Part shown: positions 11,741 through 22,200 of the stretch, one piece after another
How positions within the stretch are numbered: position 1 is the stretch's first letter
Layout of the letters: each line of letters starts with the position of its first letter
Translations under genes and position numbers: made by a program
Notes under the pieces: generated by a model
The model's database searches: none
The model's input: only the letters and a program-made list of their open reading frames with translations
Told to the model about the DNA's origin: nothing
Assembly: GCA_943735955.1 (NCBI GenBank)
Contig: OX030966.1
Location: forward strand, 6,165,893-6,229,892
Reading direction: 5' to 3'
Length of the DNA stretch: 64,000 nucleotides
Source: Piscicola geometra
Taxonomy: Eukaryota; Annelida; Clitellata; Hirudinida; Piscicolidae

Positions 11741-13125
11741 TCACATGGCCTTCTGGGTGAAGTACTCATCAGGGAACTCGATCACGTGGGCGCCCCTCGC
11801 CTCCACGTAGGGCAGACTGCCAGCGTTCGGCACCACATTCCACGAAAGGGAGAGGGTGACGTTCTTGTTGCCCCTGTTGTTTGGAGGTTGTTTGAGGGTG
11901 GAGTGTGTGTGAGATAGATGGTGGTTGTTTGGGGTGGATGGAGAGGGGAAGAAAGATGTGTGGAAATGGTAAGTAAGTGATAGTTATAAGTTGTTTGTGC
12001 TGAGATTGCAAGATAGGTGGGATTAGACTTTGTAAAAAGTTCCTAAAGTAATGAATTTATCCTCTCACCAGCCCCCATACACCTTCCAACAACCCCCCAC
12101 CCCCACATCTCTCTCACCACTTTCCTATATCCACTTAACCAACCCACTTCCCCCATATCACCCTCTAACCCACCTGAGACCATGGCCATCATCGAAGAAG
12201 TAGTACTTGGCCTTGATGTCCTTGTAGTCCAGGTCTGCCACCTCACCCCTCTTAATGATCTTGTCCCATATCACCACCTGATTCAGCTTCTGTTGATGGT
12301 TGAAGTAGGTGGTGGAATGAGAATATAGGAGATTGAGGATATAAAAGGGTGAGGGATTATGTTAATTTAAATTTTTTTAAAAATTTGATTATAAAAGTTA
12401 ATTTTAAATCAATATTTTGAGAAATCCTAATGCTCCTTGTCATTAAACTCTTGTAGAAACATACGCCTACAAAGTGCAACTGACATTGTTGGGACTAGTG
12501 TACTCGGCAGTCAAATAAACAAACAGTTGTTTCACATTCCAGTTGAATATCTTGTCGAGATCTGTGCTTGAAAAGTTTCAAAAATGTAAAGAAAGAAGAT
12601 TTAGGCTCTAAATTTTAGGTGATGTAAAAGCTTGACATTAGTTTTGAAAAAAACTAAATTTTGCGCTATAAAAATGTATTTGATTGATTGATTGAGAATG
12701 AATTAGAACTATGAGAATTTGGTTTTTTGATTATTTTATGACCATGCAGTAGTTGCAACCTGCTTTGAGATCAAAATTGATGAATCCCAGATCATTCTTC
12801 TCCCTGGACGCAGTGTAGTCTGGGACGTTTCGACTATAGTATTTTAAGATGAAATTTAAAAAATTATTATACAATCTAGCTTTTGAAGGGATTTAAAATC
12901 CGAAAATGATGGTATGAAAATAGTTTAAATATGAAAGTAGCAAATAGTTTGTAAGAAATCTTTATTATAAACTTAATTTTACACGAATGCTTCAGTGGAT
13001 TCAATGGTAACATCTGCTAGATTGGTGTTCATTGATGTTGACAAAAAACATCCGAATGTCAGAACTGCAAGAGTTGATATGGTGAACGCAAAAATTGCAT
13101 TTCCTCTAGCAAAAATGGTATTCAT
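11741..13125 (-). CDS. SPCS3: Signal peptidase complex subunit 3 (SPC22/23), 180 aa
   Basis: An accessory subunit of the ER signal peptidase: a single-pass type II membrane protein with a lumenal domain that supports cleavage of signal peptides. Minus-strand exons: 13125-12983, 12833-12760, 12561-12485, 12289-12174, 11873-11741; 543 nt closes exactly to 180 residues, the length of the human protein. The N-terminal anchor is [20 protein letters not shown]. Family motifs follow: [60 protein letters not shown] and [15 protein letters not shown]. The Asn-Val-Thr sequon matches the known glycosylation site. Its ATG is 284 bp downstream of the stop of the 4.1-kb ORF on the same strand, so its promoter probably lies in that gap. 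Confidence 0.96.
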
Positions 13126-13409
13126 TTTATCTTTAAAATTTTATTTTTTCCCAAATAGGAAATGAATGCCGGTTATAGATATTTAACTAAACTGTCGTGT
13201 AAGGTATGTCTAAACTTTAATTGTATTATTAATTTAAAGTTGAAATCGAAGATGTTTATTTTATGTAAATAAAATAGTTTCAAAAAATTAATAGATATAA
13301 ATATGATATTTATAAGTCAGTTAAGATGTTGAAAAAATTAATGAGTTGGAAGAGCTTATGGAAAAAAGAATAAGTCAAGTATAATTTTCGGAAAAAATCC
13401 AGGATCAGG

Positions 13410-16400
13410 TTATCTTCTGTTCTTGAATAACTCTTGTTCTCCTTCTGTAGACCTGATGGTTAAAACTGAGTTGTGTGAGTTGCTAGCTTGGGGGATGCGA
13501 TTTTCATTGAAGGTTGCTTTTGCCTCTTGCATCGATTTCAAGTTGAGACGGTCTTCAACTATGTAATCAGGTCTGGAGTTTTCATTTTTTGTAGAAAATT
13601 GAATTCCTTTTTTTGCTCGATTGTAATGGAGGGTTTGTGACGGAAAGTTACTCGTAAGTGATTGTTTTGAAGACGCCATTTGCCTATGATTTCTTGGGGT
13701 ATCGTCGATGCTAGTCTGGTAGCTGTACTGTGAGTTCTTCTTTTGAAGAGGCTTCGAAAAAGTGTTGTCGGTACGAGAGAAACTAGAAAACTTAATGCGC
13801 TGGTGTTCTTTCCTGACAGGGGCCGTCTCAGGGGGATTTTTAAAGTCGTAATTGGCGTTGGTAGGTCGATTTTCGATCCTGGCTAGATAATTGTTCATAC
13901 GAGTTTTTTCAGAGAGATCAAAACTTCCTTGAAAGGTTCTAGTTAGATTAGTGCTAGGATCGTAGACTCCATTTTCATACCCATTCATCATTTGAATAGG
14001 CTGGTTAAGATTCAAAGGATAAGAGAAAGAATTATTGTTGTTGACAGCCGTCAGATTCTCTTTTTCGATCCATCCTTGGTCCCATCTCTTCTCTCCTTGG
14101 CATGGCGGCACAACGGCCCAGTCACCGAAATTCTTCTCACCCATGTATAGTGCGCAGTTGTTGGTGGTTGTTGCTGCTGGTTGAATTAATGGTTCACTAG
14201 AGAGAAGACTGCTCTGACTGAGAGGAGCATATGTTGGGAAAGAGTTGCTCGAGTGCTCTGAGTAGTGGCAAGTGATGGCTGGTTCTTGGAGAAGTTTCAC
14301 TGGAAGAGGAGGAAGGGTCCAGCAACAAATATGTCCTTGTTGTTGTTGTTGTGGAAGTTGTTGGGAGTGTTGCAATGGTTGTTGTTGTTGTTGTTGCTGG
14401 GAATTTTGCAATGGTTGTTGTTGTGGAGTGTAGTGTGCTGATTGTTGTTGTGGAGATTGGTGGATTGGTTGTTGTTGTTGTTGTTGTGGTGACCCATGAA
14501 TGGACTTTGGTGGAGAGTGATTTACAGGCATTGGTTGTTGCTGCGCTTGTTGTAGTGGTTGTTGTTGTTGGAGATTCTGCGAAGAATGATACTGGGTAGC
14601 CATTGAATCGAATGTGGAAGAATCATATTGACCTTCCATAGGCACAAAAAAGTTTGAAAAAGAAGGATTTGAATCCAAGACGTTTGCCTGCTCCATATTG
14701 TTAGAGAAAGTGTTGTTGAGGTTGGGACTGAAGGGCTCTTCGTTCGGTTCATTCTTGTTCTGAGACTTGAGTTTATGAATATTCTTTTTGATCTTGTTGG
14801 AAACACTGTTGCTCGAGTAACTCTCATCGACATTTGCTTCCTGGAACTTTATCCTGTCAGATAAAAGCTGCATCGTCGGCGTGTGTTGCTGTTGCGGCTG
14901 CTGGCTACTTTGTCTGTGTTCACGATGTCCGAACATTTTTTCGAGACACTTGAGAGAGCTGTGAGGCGTCATCGAACCAGTCCTGATCTTGTTGATCACC
15001 TTCAGCAACCCCTCCTGTGAAGTCTCATCTTCACTCTGTCCCTCTTCCGAGTTTGCTTTTTCCGAGTGCATCTTCCGGTTGTTGTTTCGGTCCAGATAAC
15101 CACCCTTAGTGTTGTTCTCGTCGGCGTTTTTATGGCTGAAGAATTCTTCATTCTGTTTGTTTTCTTTCAACGAAGGTTTCCGACTCAAGATGCGCGTGTA
15201 TATGTCGCCAATGCTCATGTTCCTGTTGCTGCTGGAGAGGTTTTCCAAGGGCGCCTGCTTGCTCGTGCGGTCTGTGCCTTTATCCTGAAAATAGTTGTTG
15301 AGGGAGCACTCGTCAGACTGCGAATCTGCGTTTTTGTAGTCGTTTTCTTGCGAGATGTCTTTGTAACTTTGAGGATTTTTAGGCCGTTTGGAAATTTCAG
15401 AAAAGCGGAGTGGTTTATCTGCGATAGAATCCGCTTCGAGAGATGATCTGAAGAACCTGTTTGTGTTGAAAGAAAACAATTCAGTGGAATTTTGTTTAGA
15501 AAATTCTTGTTTGTTGGTCGTTTTTTTATCTTTTGAATCATAACTGCAAGTGCTTGCAGCCTCTGAGCAGCTCGAAGAAACGCAAACTCTTTTTTCTGGC
15601 ACTTTTTTCGCTCTATGTTTTGTTCTTCTAGACTCTTTGACGCCAAGGTTTATCTGAGCCCTTTTCGGAGATTTGTTGAAGTTTGCATCGATGATATTGA
15701 AAACTTTGCTCTTAACGCTCGACTCGTCTAGCATTAGTGCATTTGCCGACATTTCGACGAGCTCATTGGACTCCATGAGCGTCTCTTCTTCCTTTTCTTC
15801 AACCAGAACACATTCTTGTTTTGCAGCTTTTTGGACCGATTTCTTTTTCCCTTGTGGTCTTGGTGGTTTGCAGTCAACGCATGCCTTCTGCTGAGGAGGA
15901 GCTTCTTGGCCTCTTTTGGGACTTGATGTTTTTTCATTCGGAGGGTTAACTTCATCAGGCAAAGCGGGCTTTGTAGGTTTTGGGACTGTCATTTCCTCAG
16001 CATCAATCGGCTCTGGGGACTCGTAGTCATGGTTCGAGTCATCTAGCCATTTCTCAATATTAACAATCTTCTCTGAAATCTTTCTGTCGTACTCGTTGGT
16101 TTTCTTTGAAACTTTCTTGGAGACATTGTCGCTAGAAACCTTTTCATTACTAGTCTTGCTTTTCGCATTTTTCAATTCTTCACTAGATTCGATCTTCTTC
16201 ATTGCTTCATAGGACTCTCCGTTTTCTACTTGTTCGCTTGGCGTTTCTCTAGCCTCTGGTATTGTCGATTTTTCAGCATCATCTTGCTTTGAAGCTCTCA
16301 TAAAAGATGAAATTTCGGTGTTTTCTTTGTTAGTGGCATCGTCAACGTCACTGACAGAAAAACTAGGATTCACTTTTGAGTCTTTTTTCTCACAAATAAC

Positions 16401-17510
16401 TTGAGCTTTTTCACTAGAGGGTGGACAATCCTTCACAATAAGCTCAGAAACGTCTTTCAAAGACTCTTTTTTAAATTTTCCTGAATTAAAATTTTCACTT
16501 TTAGTTTGAGCAGAGTCTCTCTGCAAGTTTTTGGATGTGCCTCGGTTGACGATTCGGTAGTTGGGTGCCTTTTTGAGCACCTCCTTCAAACATGGCGACT
16601 CTAAACATTCACTGCTTTTATCGTCTTCTGTTTCTTTCTTTTTTGTTTCAAATTTTTCTTCCTTCTTCTCTTCTGTCACCTCTTCCCTTTCTTCACCTTC
16701 ACAACCTTTTGCTTCCTTTTCCTTTGTTTTTTCTTCATTTTCTCTTTCCGTTTTATATTCTTCTACTTTGTCTTCTACAATATTAGCCTTTTCTTTGTCT
16801 TCTTTTTCTATTTCCTTATTTTCATTTGCAGTGCTTGAGATGTTAGCCGACTCTAAAGCTGCAACAGGAAGTTTGGCGTCTTGTGCCTTAGTTCTTGAAT
16901 TCCGATACTTCTGAACAATTACTTTTTTCTTTGCAATAATTTCAGCTTTATTTTCTGGAGCGGGTTTCATATAAAGATTAAACTCTGGTTTCTTTTGGTT
17001 TTTACTAGTGGCTTGGGAACTGTTGTGGCTGGTTTTGTTTCTGGGAAGGCTGTCAAAGGAATCCTGAGAGCAGACGAGCAAATGTGAGCTGTTTTCGGAG
17101 CAGGGTTCAGCAAGAGGCACTTGTAGTTTCTTCTGGGAAGACAATGTACGGAATAGTCTTCTACGCGGAGGTTTTGAAACTCTTTCTTCTTCTTTTTGAT
17201 CTGCTTTCTCTTCAATAACCTCTCCACAATTCTGCGAAACAGTTACCTCTTGTTCTTGTTTGAAAGAATCATTCATGATTTTGTGGATTCTCTCTTCCTT
17301 CTCTTCCATCATTTCCGTCCGAATCTCTTCTACTGGACTTGCGGTCTCATTCCTGAAACTCTGATCTGCACAGTGGACAGTCGGTTCAGGATAAGAGGCG
17401 CTGTTGCATGTGTTGACTTCGGTTTTGCTGATTTTCATGCGAGACGAAATCGTAGGTTTAGAAAAACCACCCTTCTTTTTCATTTCTCTCACGTTTCGAA
17501 GAGACTGCAT
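13410..17510 (-). CDS. Large intronless ORF: disordered, charged and Gln-rich protein (1,366 aa), unrecognised
   Basis: I do not recognise this protein. It reads as one uninterrupted 4.1-kb frame from MQSLRNVREMKKKGG to ELFKNRR, far too long to be chance in AT-rich DNA. The first 900 residues are Lys/Glu/Ser-rich, with a dense charged stretch near residues 230-330 (EEREEVTEEKKEEKFETKKK) that could form a coiled coil, and Pro/Lys patches such as PRRRLFRTLSSQKK. Residues about 974-1057 are polyglutamine blocks separated by Pro, Ser and His. Apart from WTLPPLPVKLL and a Trp-rich segment GDWAVVPPCQGEKRWDQGW, the rest is low complexity. There is no signal peptide, membrane segment or catalytic motif. 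A scaffold or cytoskeletal/nuclear role is conceivable but would be a guess. The minus-strand sequence AATAAA at 13255-13260 (tttatt on +) could be its polyadenylation signal. Confidence 0.7.
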   Translation of the reverse strand: MQSLRNVREMKKKGGFSKPTISSRMKISKTEVNTCNSASYPEPTVHCADQSFRNETASPVEEIRTEMMEEKEERIHKIMNDSFKQEQEVTVSQNCGEVIEEKADQKEEERVSKPPRRRLFRTLSSQKKLQVPLAEPCSENSSHLLVCSQDSFDSLPRNKTSHNSSQATSKNQKKPEFNLYMKPAPENKAEIIAKKKVIVQKYRNSRTKAQDAKLPVAALESANISSTANENKEIEKEDKEKANIVEDKVEEYKTERENEEKTKEKEAKGCEGEEREEVTEEKKEEKFETKKKETEDDKSSECLESPCLKEVLKKAPNYRIVNRGTSKNLQRDSAQTKSENFNSGKFKKESLKDVSELIVKDCPPSSEKAQVICEKKDSKVNPSFSVSDVDDATNKENTEISSFMRASKQDDAEKSTIPEARETPSEQVENGESYEAMKKIESSEELKNAKSKTSNEKVSSDNVSKKVSKKTNEYDRKISEKIVNIEKWLDDSNHDYESPEPIDAEEMTVPKPTKPALPDEVNPPNEKTSSPKRGQEAPPQQKACVDCKPPRPQGKKKSVQKAAKQECVLVEEKEEETLMESNELVEMSANALMLDESSVKSKVFNIIDANFNKSPKRAQINLGVKESRRTKHRAKKVPEKRVCVSSSCSEAASTCSYDSKDKKTTNKQEFSKQNSTELFSFNTNRFFRSSLEADSIADKPLRFSEISKRPKNPQSYKDISQENDYKNADSQSDECSLNNYFQDKGTDRTSKQAPLENLSSSNRNMSIGDIYTRILSRKPSLKENKQNEEFFSHKNADENNTKGGYLDRNNNRKMHSEKANSEEGQSEDETSQEGLLKVINKIRTGSMTPHSSLKCLEKMFGHREHRQSSQQPQQQHTPTMQLLSDRIKFQEANVDESYSSNSVSNKIKKNIHKLKSQNKNEPNEEPFSPNLNNTFSNNMEQANVLDSNPSFSNFFVPMEGQYDSSTFDSMATQYHSSQNLQQQQPLQQAQQQPMPVNHSPPKSIHGSPQQQQQQPIHQSPQQQSAHYTPQQQPLQNSQQQQQQQPLQHSQQLPQQQQQGHICCWTLPPLPVKLLQEPAITCHYSEHSSNSFPTYAPLSQSSLLSSEPLIQPAATTTNNCALYMGEKNFGDWAVVPPCQGEKRWDQGWIEKENLTAVNNNNSFSYPLNLNQPIQMMNGYENGVYDPSTNLTRTFQGSFDLSEKTRMNNYLARIENRPTNANYDFKNPPETAPVRKEHQRIKFSSFSRTDNTFSKPLQKKNSQYSYQTSIDDTPRNHRQMASSKQSLTSNFPSQTLHYNRAKKGIQFSTKNENSRPDYIVEDRLNLKSMQEAKATFNENRIPQASNSHNSVLTIRSTEGEQELFKNRR

Positions 17511-19266
17511 TGAGAATTTTCTTCGAGGTTAATTTTAAGCTTCGAGCTACTAAGAAAAGCTTGATATTAGTTTTAGCGTATTTGAAACAGATTATCAAGC
17601 TTTAAAAGAAAATTCACGCCAAAATCGACCAAAATGAAGTGATGTTTTAAGCTTTAAAAGTGTTAATCATGGACTTGTAAACGTTGAAGTTGTTAAATAG
17701 GAAAATATTTTTGAGGTAAAATATTGAAATGTTTATTTGCTGCAATTACGGAGGACTAACGTCACGATTCTTTAAAGCACATTATTTTTATAGAAAAATA
17801 ATTTTTAATACAAATACTTTCGAATTATTTTAAAGTTGAAATAAAACTCTTTTTTTAATTGTTACTTTCTTTGATAACTTAGAACAATTTATTCTAAGCC
17901 CGGGGTTCGCAACCCAAATCCGGATCAAAGTGTTTGCAGTCTAATACTATTCTCTCTAATAGTGTGTTGCATTTCTTTATAACTTTTCTTACAACAATTG
18001 ATTGAAACAGGCTTTTCAAGTTTATTAGTGATTAAATCTCAATTTTGAAAAAAGATTTTGTGCTAAAAAGATTCATGTGTTTCTTTTGCGGAAAAAAATT
18101 TCTAGACTTTTGATCTGGTGAGCATAAAGCAAGCACAGTCCATATACAAGCCTTGCAATCTTAAACTTTCTTATAAAAGTATACCACATAGAAGCAAGCC
18201 AAAAAACCAAATTTACATTTTTACATTTTTTGATTTGTTAATTTCGCATTCAAGCAGGTTATAAAAAATAGCTTAAGAATTACTTGCATGAAATAATATT
18301 TAAATGATTTAATAATAATAAAAACTATGGATTATTTTTTATAACTAAGTTTTCATAACACTTGAAAATATTAAGGTAAAACTTTAAATATATAATTCAA
18401 GTGCAATAGTAATTTTTGTAAAAATTTATTAATGGGGGTCGCCACTCCATGAAAAAGTAGACAAAGGGGTCACGGCACTAACAAGGTTGAGAACCACTGA
18501 CTTAGAGTATACATTATTTTTTCGCAATTATAAAATAATATCGATATTTTCAAGAATTTCTAAAGTGTAATCAATAATTATGTTTAAAGACAGATTTTTA
18601 AAAACATGATTGTACAGTTATTTTACTTCGTCGTTAAATATTCCGTCTGCGAATTGAATAAAAGAAATACCTACAGAGAAAGAATAATTCACTGATAAGA
18701 GTTCCAGGTTAGAGTATTCAAGTGCGTCCATTGTGAAAAGATTAGTTGACTTAATAAAAATAGAACAAATGAATAATACAAATATAAATAGTTTTGAACC
18801 TTAAAGGTTTCAAAATGTCTCAATATTGTCAAAGAATAAAAAGTATTACAACAATGCCAAAGCGCTTGATTTGAAGTTTTTTATAGCACATAAGCTTAAA
18901 ACGTAAGCTTTAAATTTAGAATGTTTGACTTATAAAATCGAAAAGGGAGCATTATAGAATTAAATCAAACAGGTTATTTGTTGAAGCGTGAAATTGGTTT
19001 TTTATAAACTTAAAATGTAGAATCAAAATCTTCTAGACCTACTTTCATTACCAAAATATTCCGTATCAAAACCTTCCAATCCTTTAAGTTATAGGCTATA
19101 ACCATCTAATCGTTTTAATATACATATCTTTCAACCATTCAACGACACAGCCACCCACTTACAAAACAATGCCATAGTTTCTTCTACCAATTACCCGACT
19201 ATCAACCTACCAGTCCCTTTACTCACTCACCCTCTCAACCTTCCAACTGTCCACAAAGTCTAAGCA
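17511..19266. other. Intergenic, contains a hAT-like MITE
   Basis: AT-rich spacer between the 4.1-kb ORF start and the 3' end of the carbonic anhydrase gene, both on the minus strand. Apart from the element at 17900-18499, nothing was recognised. Confidence 0.55.
17900..18499. mobile_element. Non-autonomous hAT-like element (MITE), 600 bp
   Basis: The left end CCGGGGTTCGCAACC matches the reverse complement of the right end, CAGTGGTTCTCAACC, at 12 of 15 positions. CAGTGGTTCTCAACCTT followed by GTGCCGTGACCCC and GGCGACCCCC is the classic terminal sequence of Charlie/Zaphod-like hAT elements (recalled from the family, not searched). The interior is AT-rich and has no transposase ORF. Flanking 8-bp target duplications are not clear, which suggests age or imprecise ends. 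Confidence 0.72.
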
Positions 19267-22200
19267 TCATCCAGATCCAAATGAATAAAGAACAAAATCA
19301 CCAAGCCCCATCATAAAAACGAGGCAAATGCTAAAAAGCTGCAATCCGGGATGATGAAAGCTTGCAGTGGAAAGATCTGCGCTTCGGAAGGACCTTTGGA
19401 TTACCCGGCCATTGAGAGGTTGTGGCACTCGGTGGTTGTCAACCATGGGATCAAAAGTGTCATTCACGGAATCGTATGACAGCGTTCTGAAGATGCCCAA
19501 CTGGGAGGGGAGTTTGAGTGAATCAGAACGAGTTGAATGAAGTGAGAAATTTACCGTGGGAGAATGAAAAAAGGAATGAAAGAAATAAAAATGAAAGATT
19601 ATAAAATTGTAATGGTAACAATAAAATTATATTTCTAAATGAAGTATGAAAAAAATATTTGAAACAATCTGTGCACCTGCTCAGCGCTGATTTCAATTGG
19701 CTCTCGGAAGACGGTCCAGACGACACTCTCGGAGCAGGGAGGGTTCGTCAGACTGCCTTCGTACCTGTAGAATTCCTTCGTCGAAAAAGGCAGCAATTCC
19801 CTCGGACTGAACTCTTCTTCTACGTTTGACTGCATATCTGTTGGGTGCACATTGTTTGCGAAATGGTGCGGCGCTGAAGTATACTTTTCTAAATTTTGTT
19901 TCGACAATTTCATCGATTAGCTTGAAGTTTAATACTTTAAAACTTCAATGCTTTGAATACATTTAAGCGACTAGGAATCAATGCAAACCTCACTTTAATT
20001 TTCTTATCACGAAAGGCGATTAAGAAATAATGATAAACGTTAATCCCATCACTTACTTGAGAACTTAACACTCGCTATGTTTTTAATGAGCTTGTCTAGA
20101 GCTTCGTGTCTCTTTCCAATCTGATTTGCATGGAGGAATTATGGTTACAAAATCATTATTATATGAATTATTCTGTGTAGTTTAAAGAACCAACAAAATA
20201 TTTCTAATAAAAAAATTAAAATTGAAATAAATAAAACATTTAACGATTATACTGGGTATTGAAATTTTTTTATATATAAATAGCTATTAAAACATATTGA
20301 TGCGTTAAGTTTCAATAGTTTCTAAGCTTCTTCGGATGACGACACACTATCAAATGTATAGTATAAATTAACGTCTATAGTCGCTGAAGAATTAACATAA
20401 GTTTCTAACCTTCACCAAGATTCCAAGCACTGCTAAGCCCACTGGATCTTTCAGAGCATCTCCAATATTTTTGAATTTATCCGAGTTTATGTGTACTAGA
20501 TGTATCTTTTGTAGGAGAATTTGAAGTGCTGATTTTTTTGAGAGTTTTTGGTGGTATGTAAAATGCAAGGTTCAGAATGAAATAAGTGTTGAGATGTGGT
20601 TTCAATTGGTTTTATGTGGTGTATGTGTGAATTTGAAATTATTTTTTTGCAGTTATTGGGGTTTCAACGGGATTTAAAAAGATTGTTTTGGAACGATGAT
20701 TTGAAACGATTATGTTAAATAAAGCGTGCAGGGTTTGATGCAAAGACGTGGACACTGTACCAGCTCACCTCCATCGAGTAAGACATTCCATCCACAAAAT
20801 GTTCTGATCCTTTTTTGTCGTCAGAGGACCAATGCATGTGCAATTGGACGAAATCATAAGTGGCGCCTAAACCGCCTCCTGTCACTTTCTTTGGCTGAGC
20901 TCCAGGATTCAAGACGATGTTGACTGTGTTGGGGGATAAATGTGTGCGTGCGCTATGTGAATAGTTATGTGCGACTGTATTGTGTTGTAATTGGGTGGGG
21001 TTCCCTGCGTAGGGTTATATGCTAGTTGCTTTGGACATGGATAGTTGCAGGTTTTAATTACTTTTGTGTTAGCCTATAATTATAGAGTATATATTTTTAA
21101 CATTTAATTTTAATTGACTTTCGAAGAGCAATTAATCTACACAAAAATGTGTTGTTTGGTGGGCTCATTCTTTAGCTTGTTTTATTGTGTTTTATTGTCT
21201 TGTTCATTCTTTGACATTCAAAATTGTGTCTTTCAAACCCTCCATTCAAAGGTATTTCATTTGAAATCGAAGACAAACTAAATCATATAACATACAATGA
21301 TATTTCGAATGATTATTTTAGGGCTTTGCGTGGCACCATTAAATCAAGTCAAAAGAATTGAAAAAAACAATATTTATATTAATAAATAAATATAAGCTTC
21401 TAACGTTTGAAATTATTAAATATTCCATCATGGCTCAGTTTTGGGTAAATAATAAAAATAAACTTTTATTCTTGGTAATAGGGTTAAGTGCTCTTGAATT
21501 TAGTTAGAAGTTTTTATGCCAATCCAGATGCCCTTTTTCTTCGAATGCATTAACTGATACTTGGATAACATAAATTCTTACTATTAACCTTGAGAATAAT
21601 TAAACTATAAGATTTAAACTTTTATTAAATGATTAATTAATAAAAGTTTAATTGAAGAATAAAAATGTTCTCATAACCGATGAGGTGATTTCCATCAAGT
21701 TTGACTAACATCGTGCTATTTTGCTTCTAGACCAGTATTAATAAACTAATACTAAAAAGGTGTAACATAATCTCTCTGCTTTTTGATATGGAATATTGTA
21801 TTAAACATCTTCTCCAAAGCATGCGGTTCAGACATCTAAACTAACTGTTACAAGCTTTAAAGATCAAGTCAAACCAATTTTCTCATGTCTTTTTCACCTT
21901 TCAGGCTTTCTCAATACAGCCAACTTCCTTTTCCTCATACTGAATAATGCTAGACTAATCTAAATATAAATAAAATAGATAAAAATATAATAAAGTATTA
22001 TGATGCATAATACCACACGAGAGAACTCAACCCTCTTTTTGCCTTGAACTCAGAGAAAGTTTCATTTCTACTCTTTCAAAGACTTATAATTTATTAATCA
22101 TTGAATTATTCTTCAGAAGCTTTTGCCATAACAATAACTCTCATAGCTCCATTATTCTATCCACAAACTATTTTGGTGGGACAAATGCATTTAATTGTTT

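Noticed and set aside
15066..16914. Plus-strand ORFs of 64-126 codons opposite the 4.1-kb minus-strand ORF
   Set aside because: Shadows of a long, biased coding frame on the other strand.
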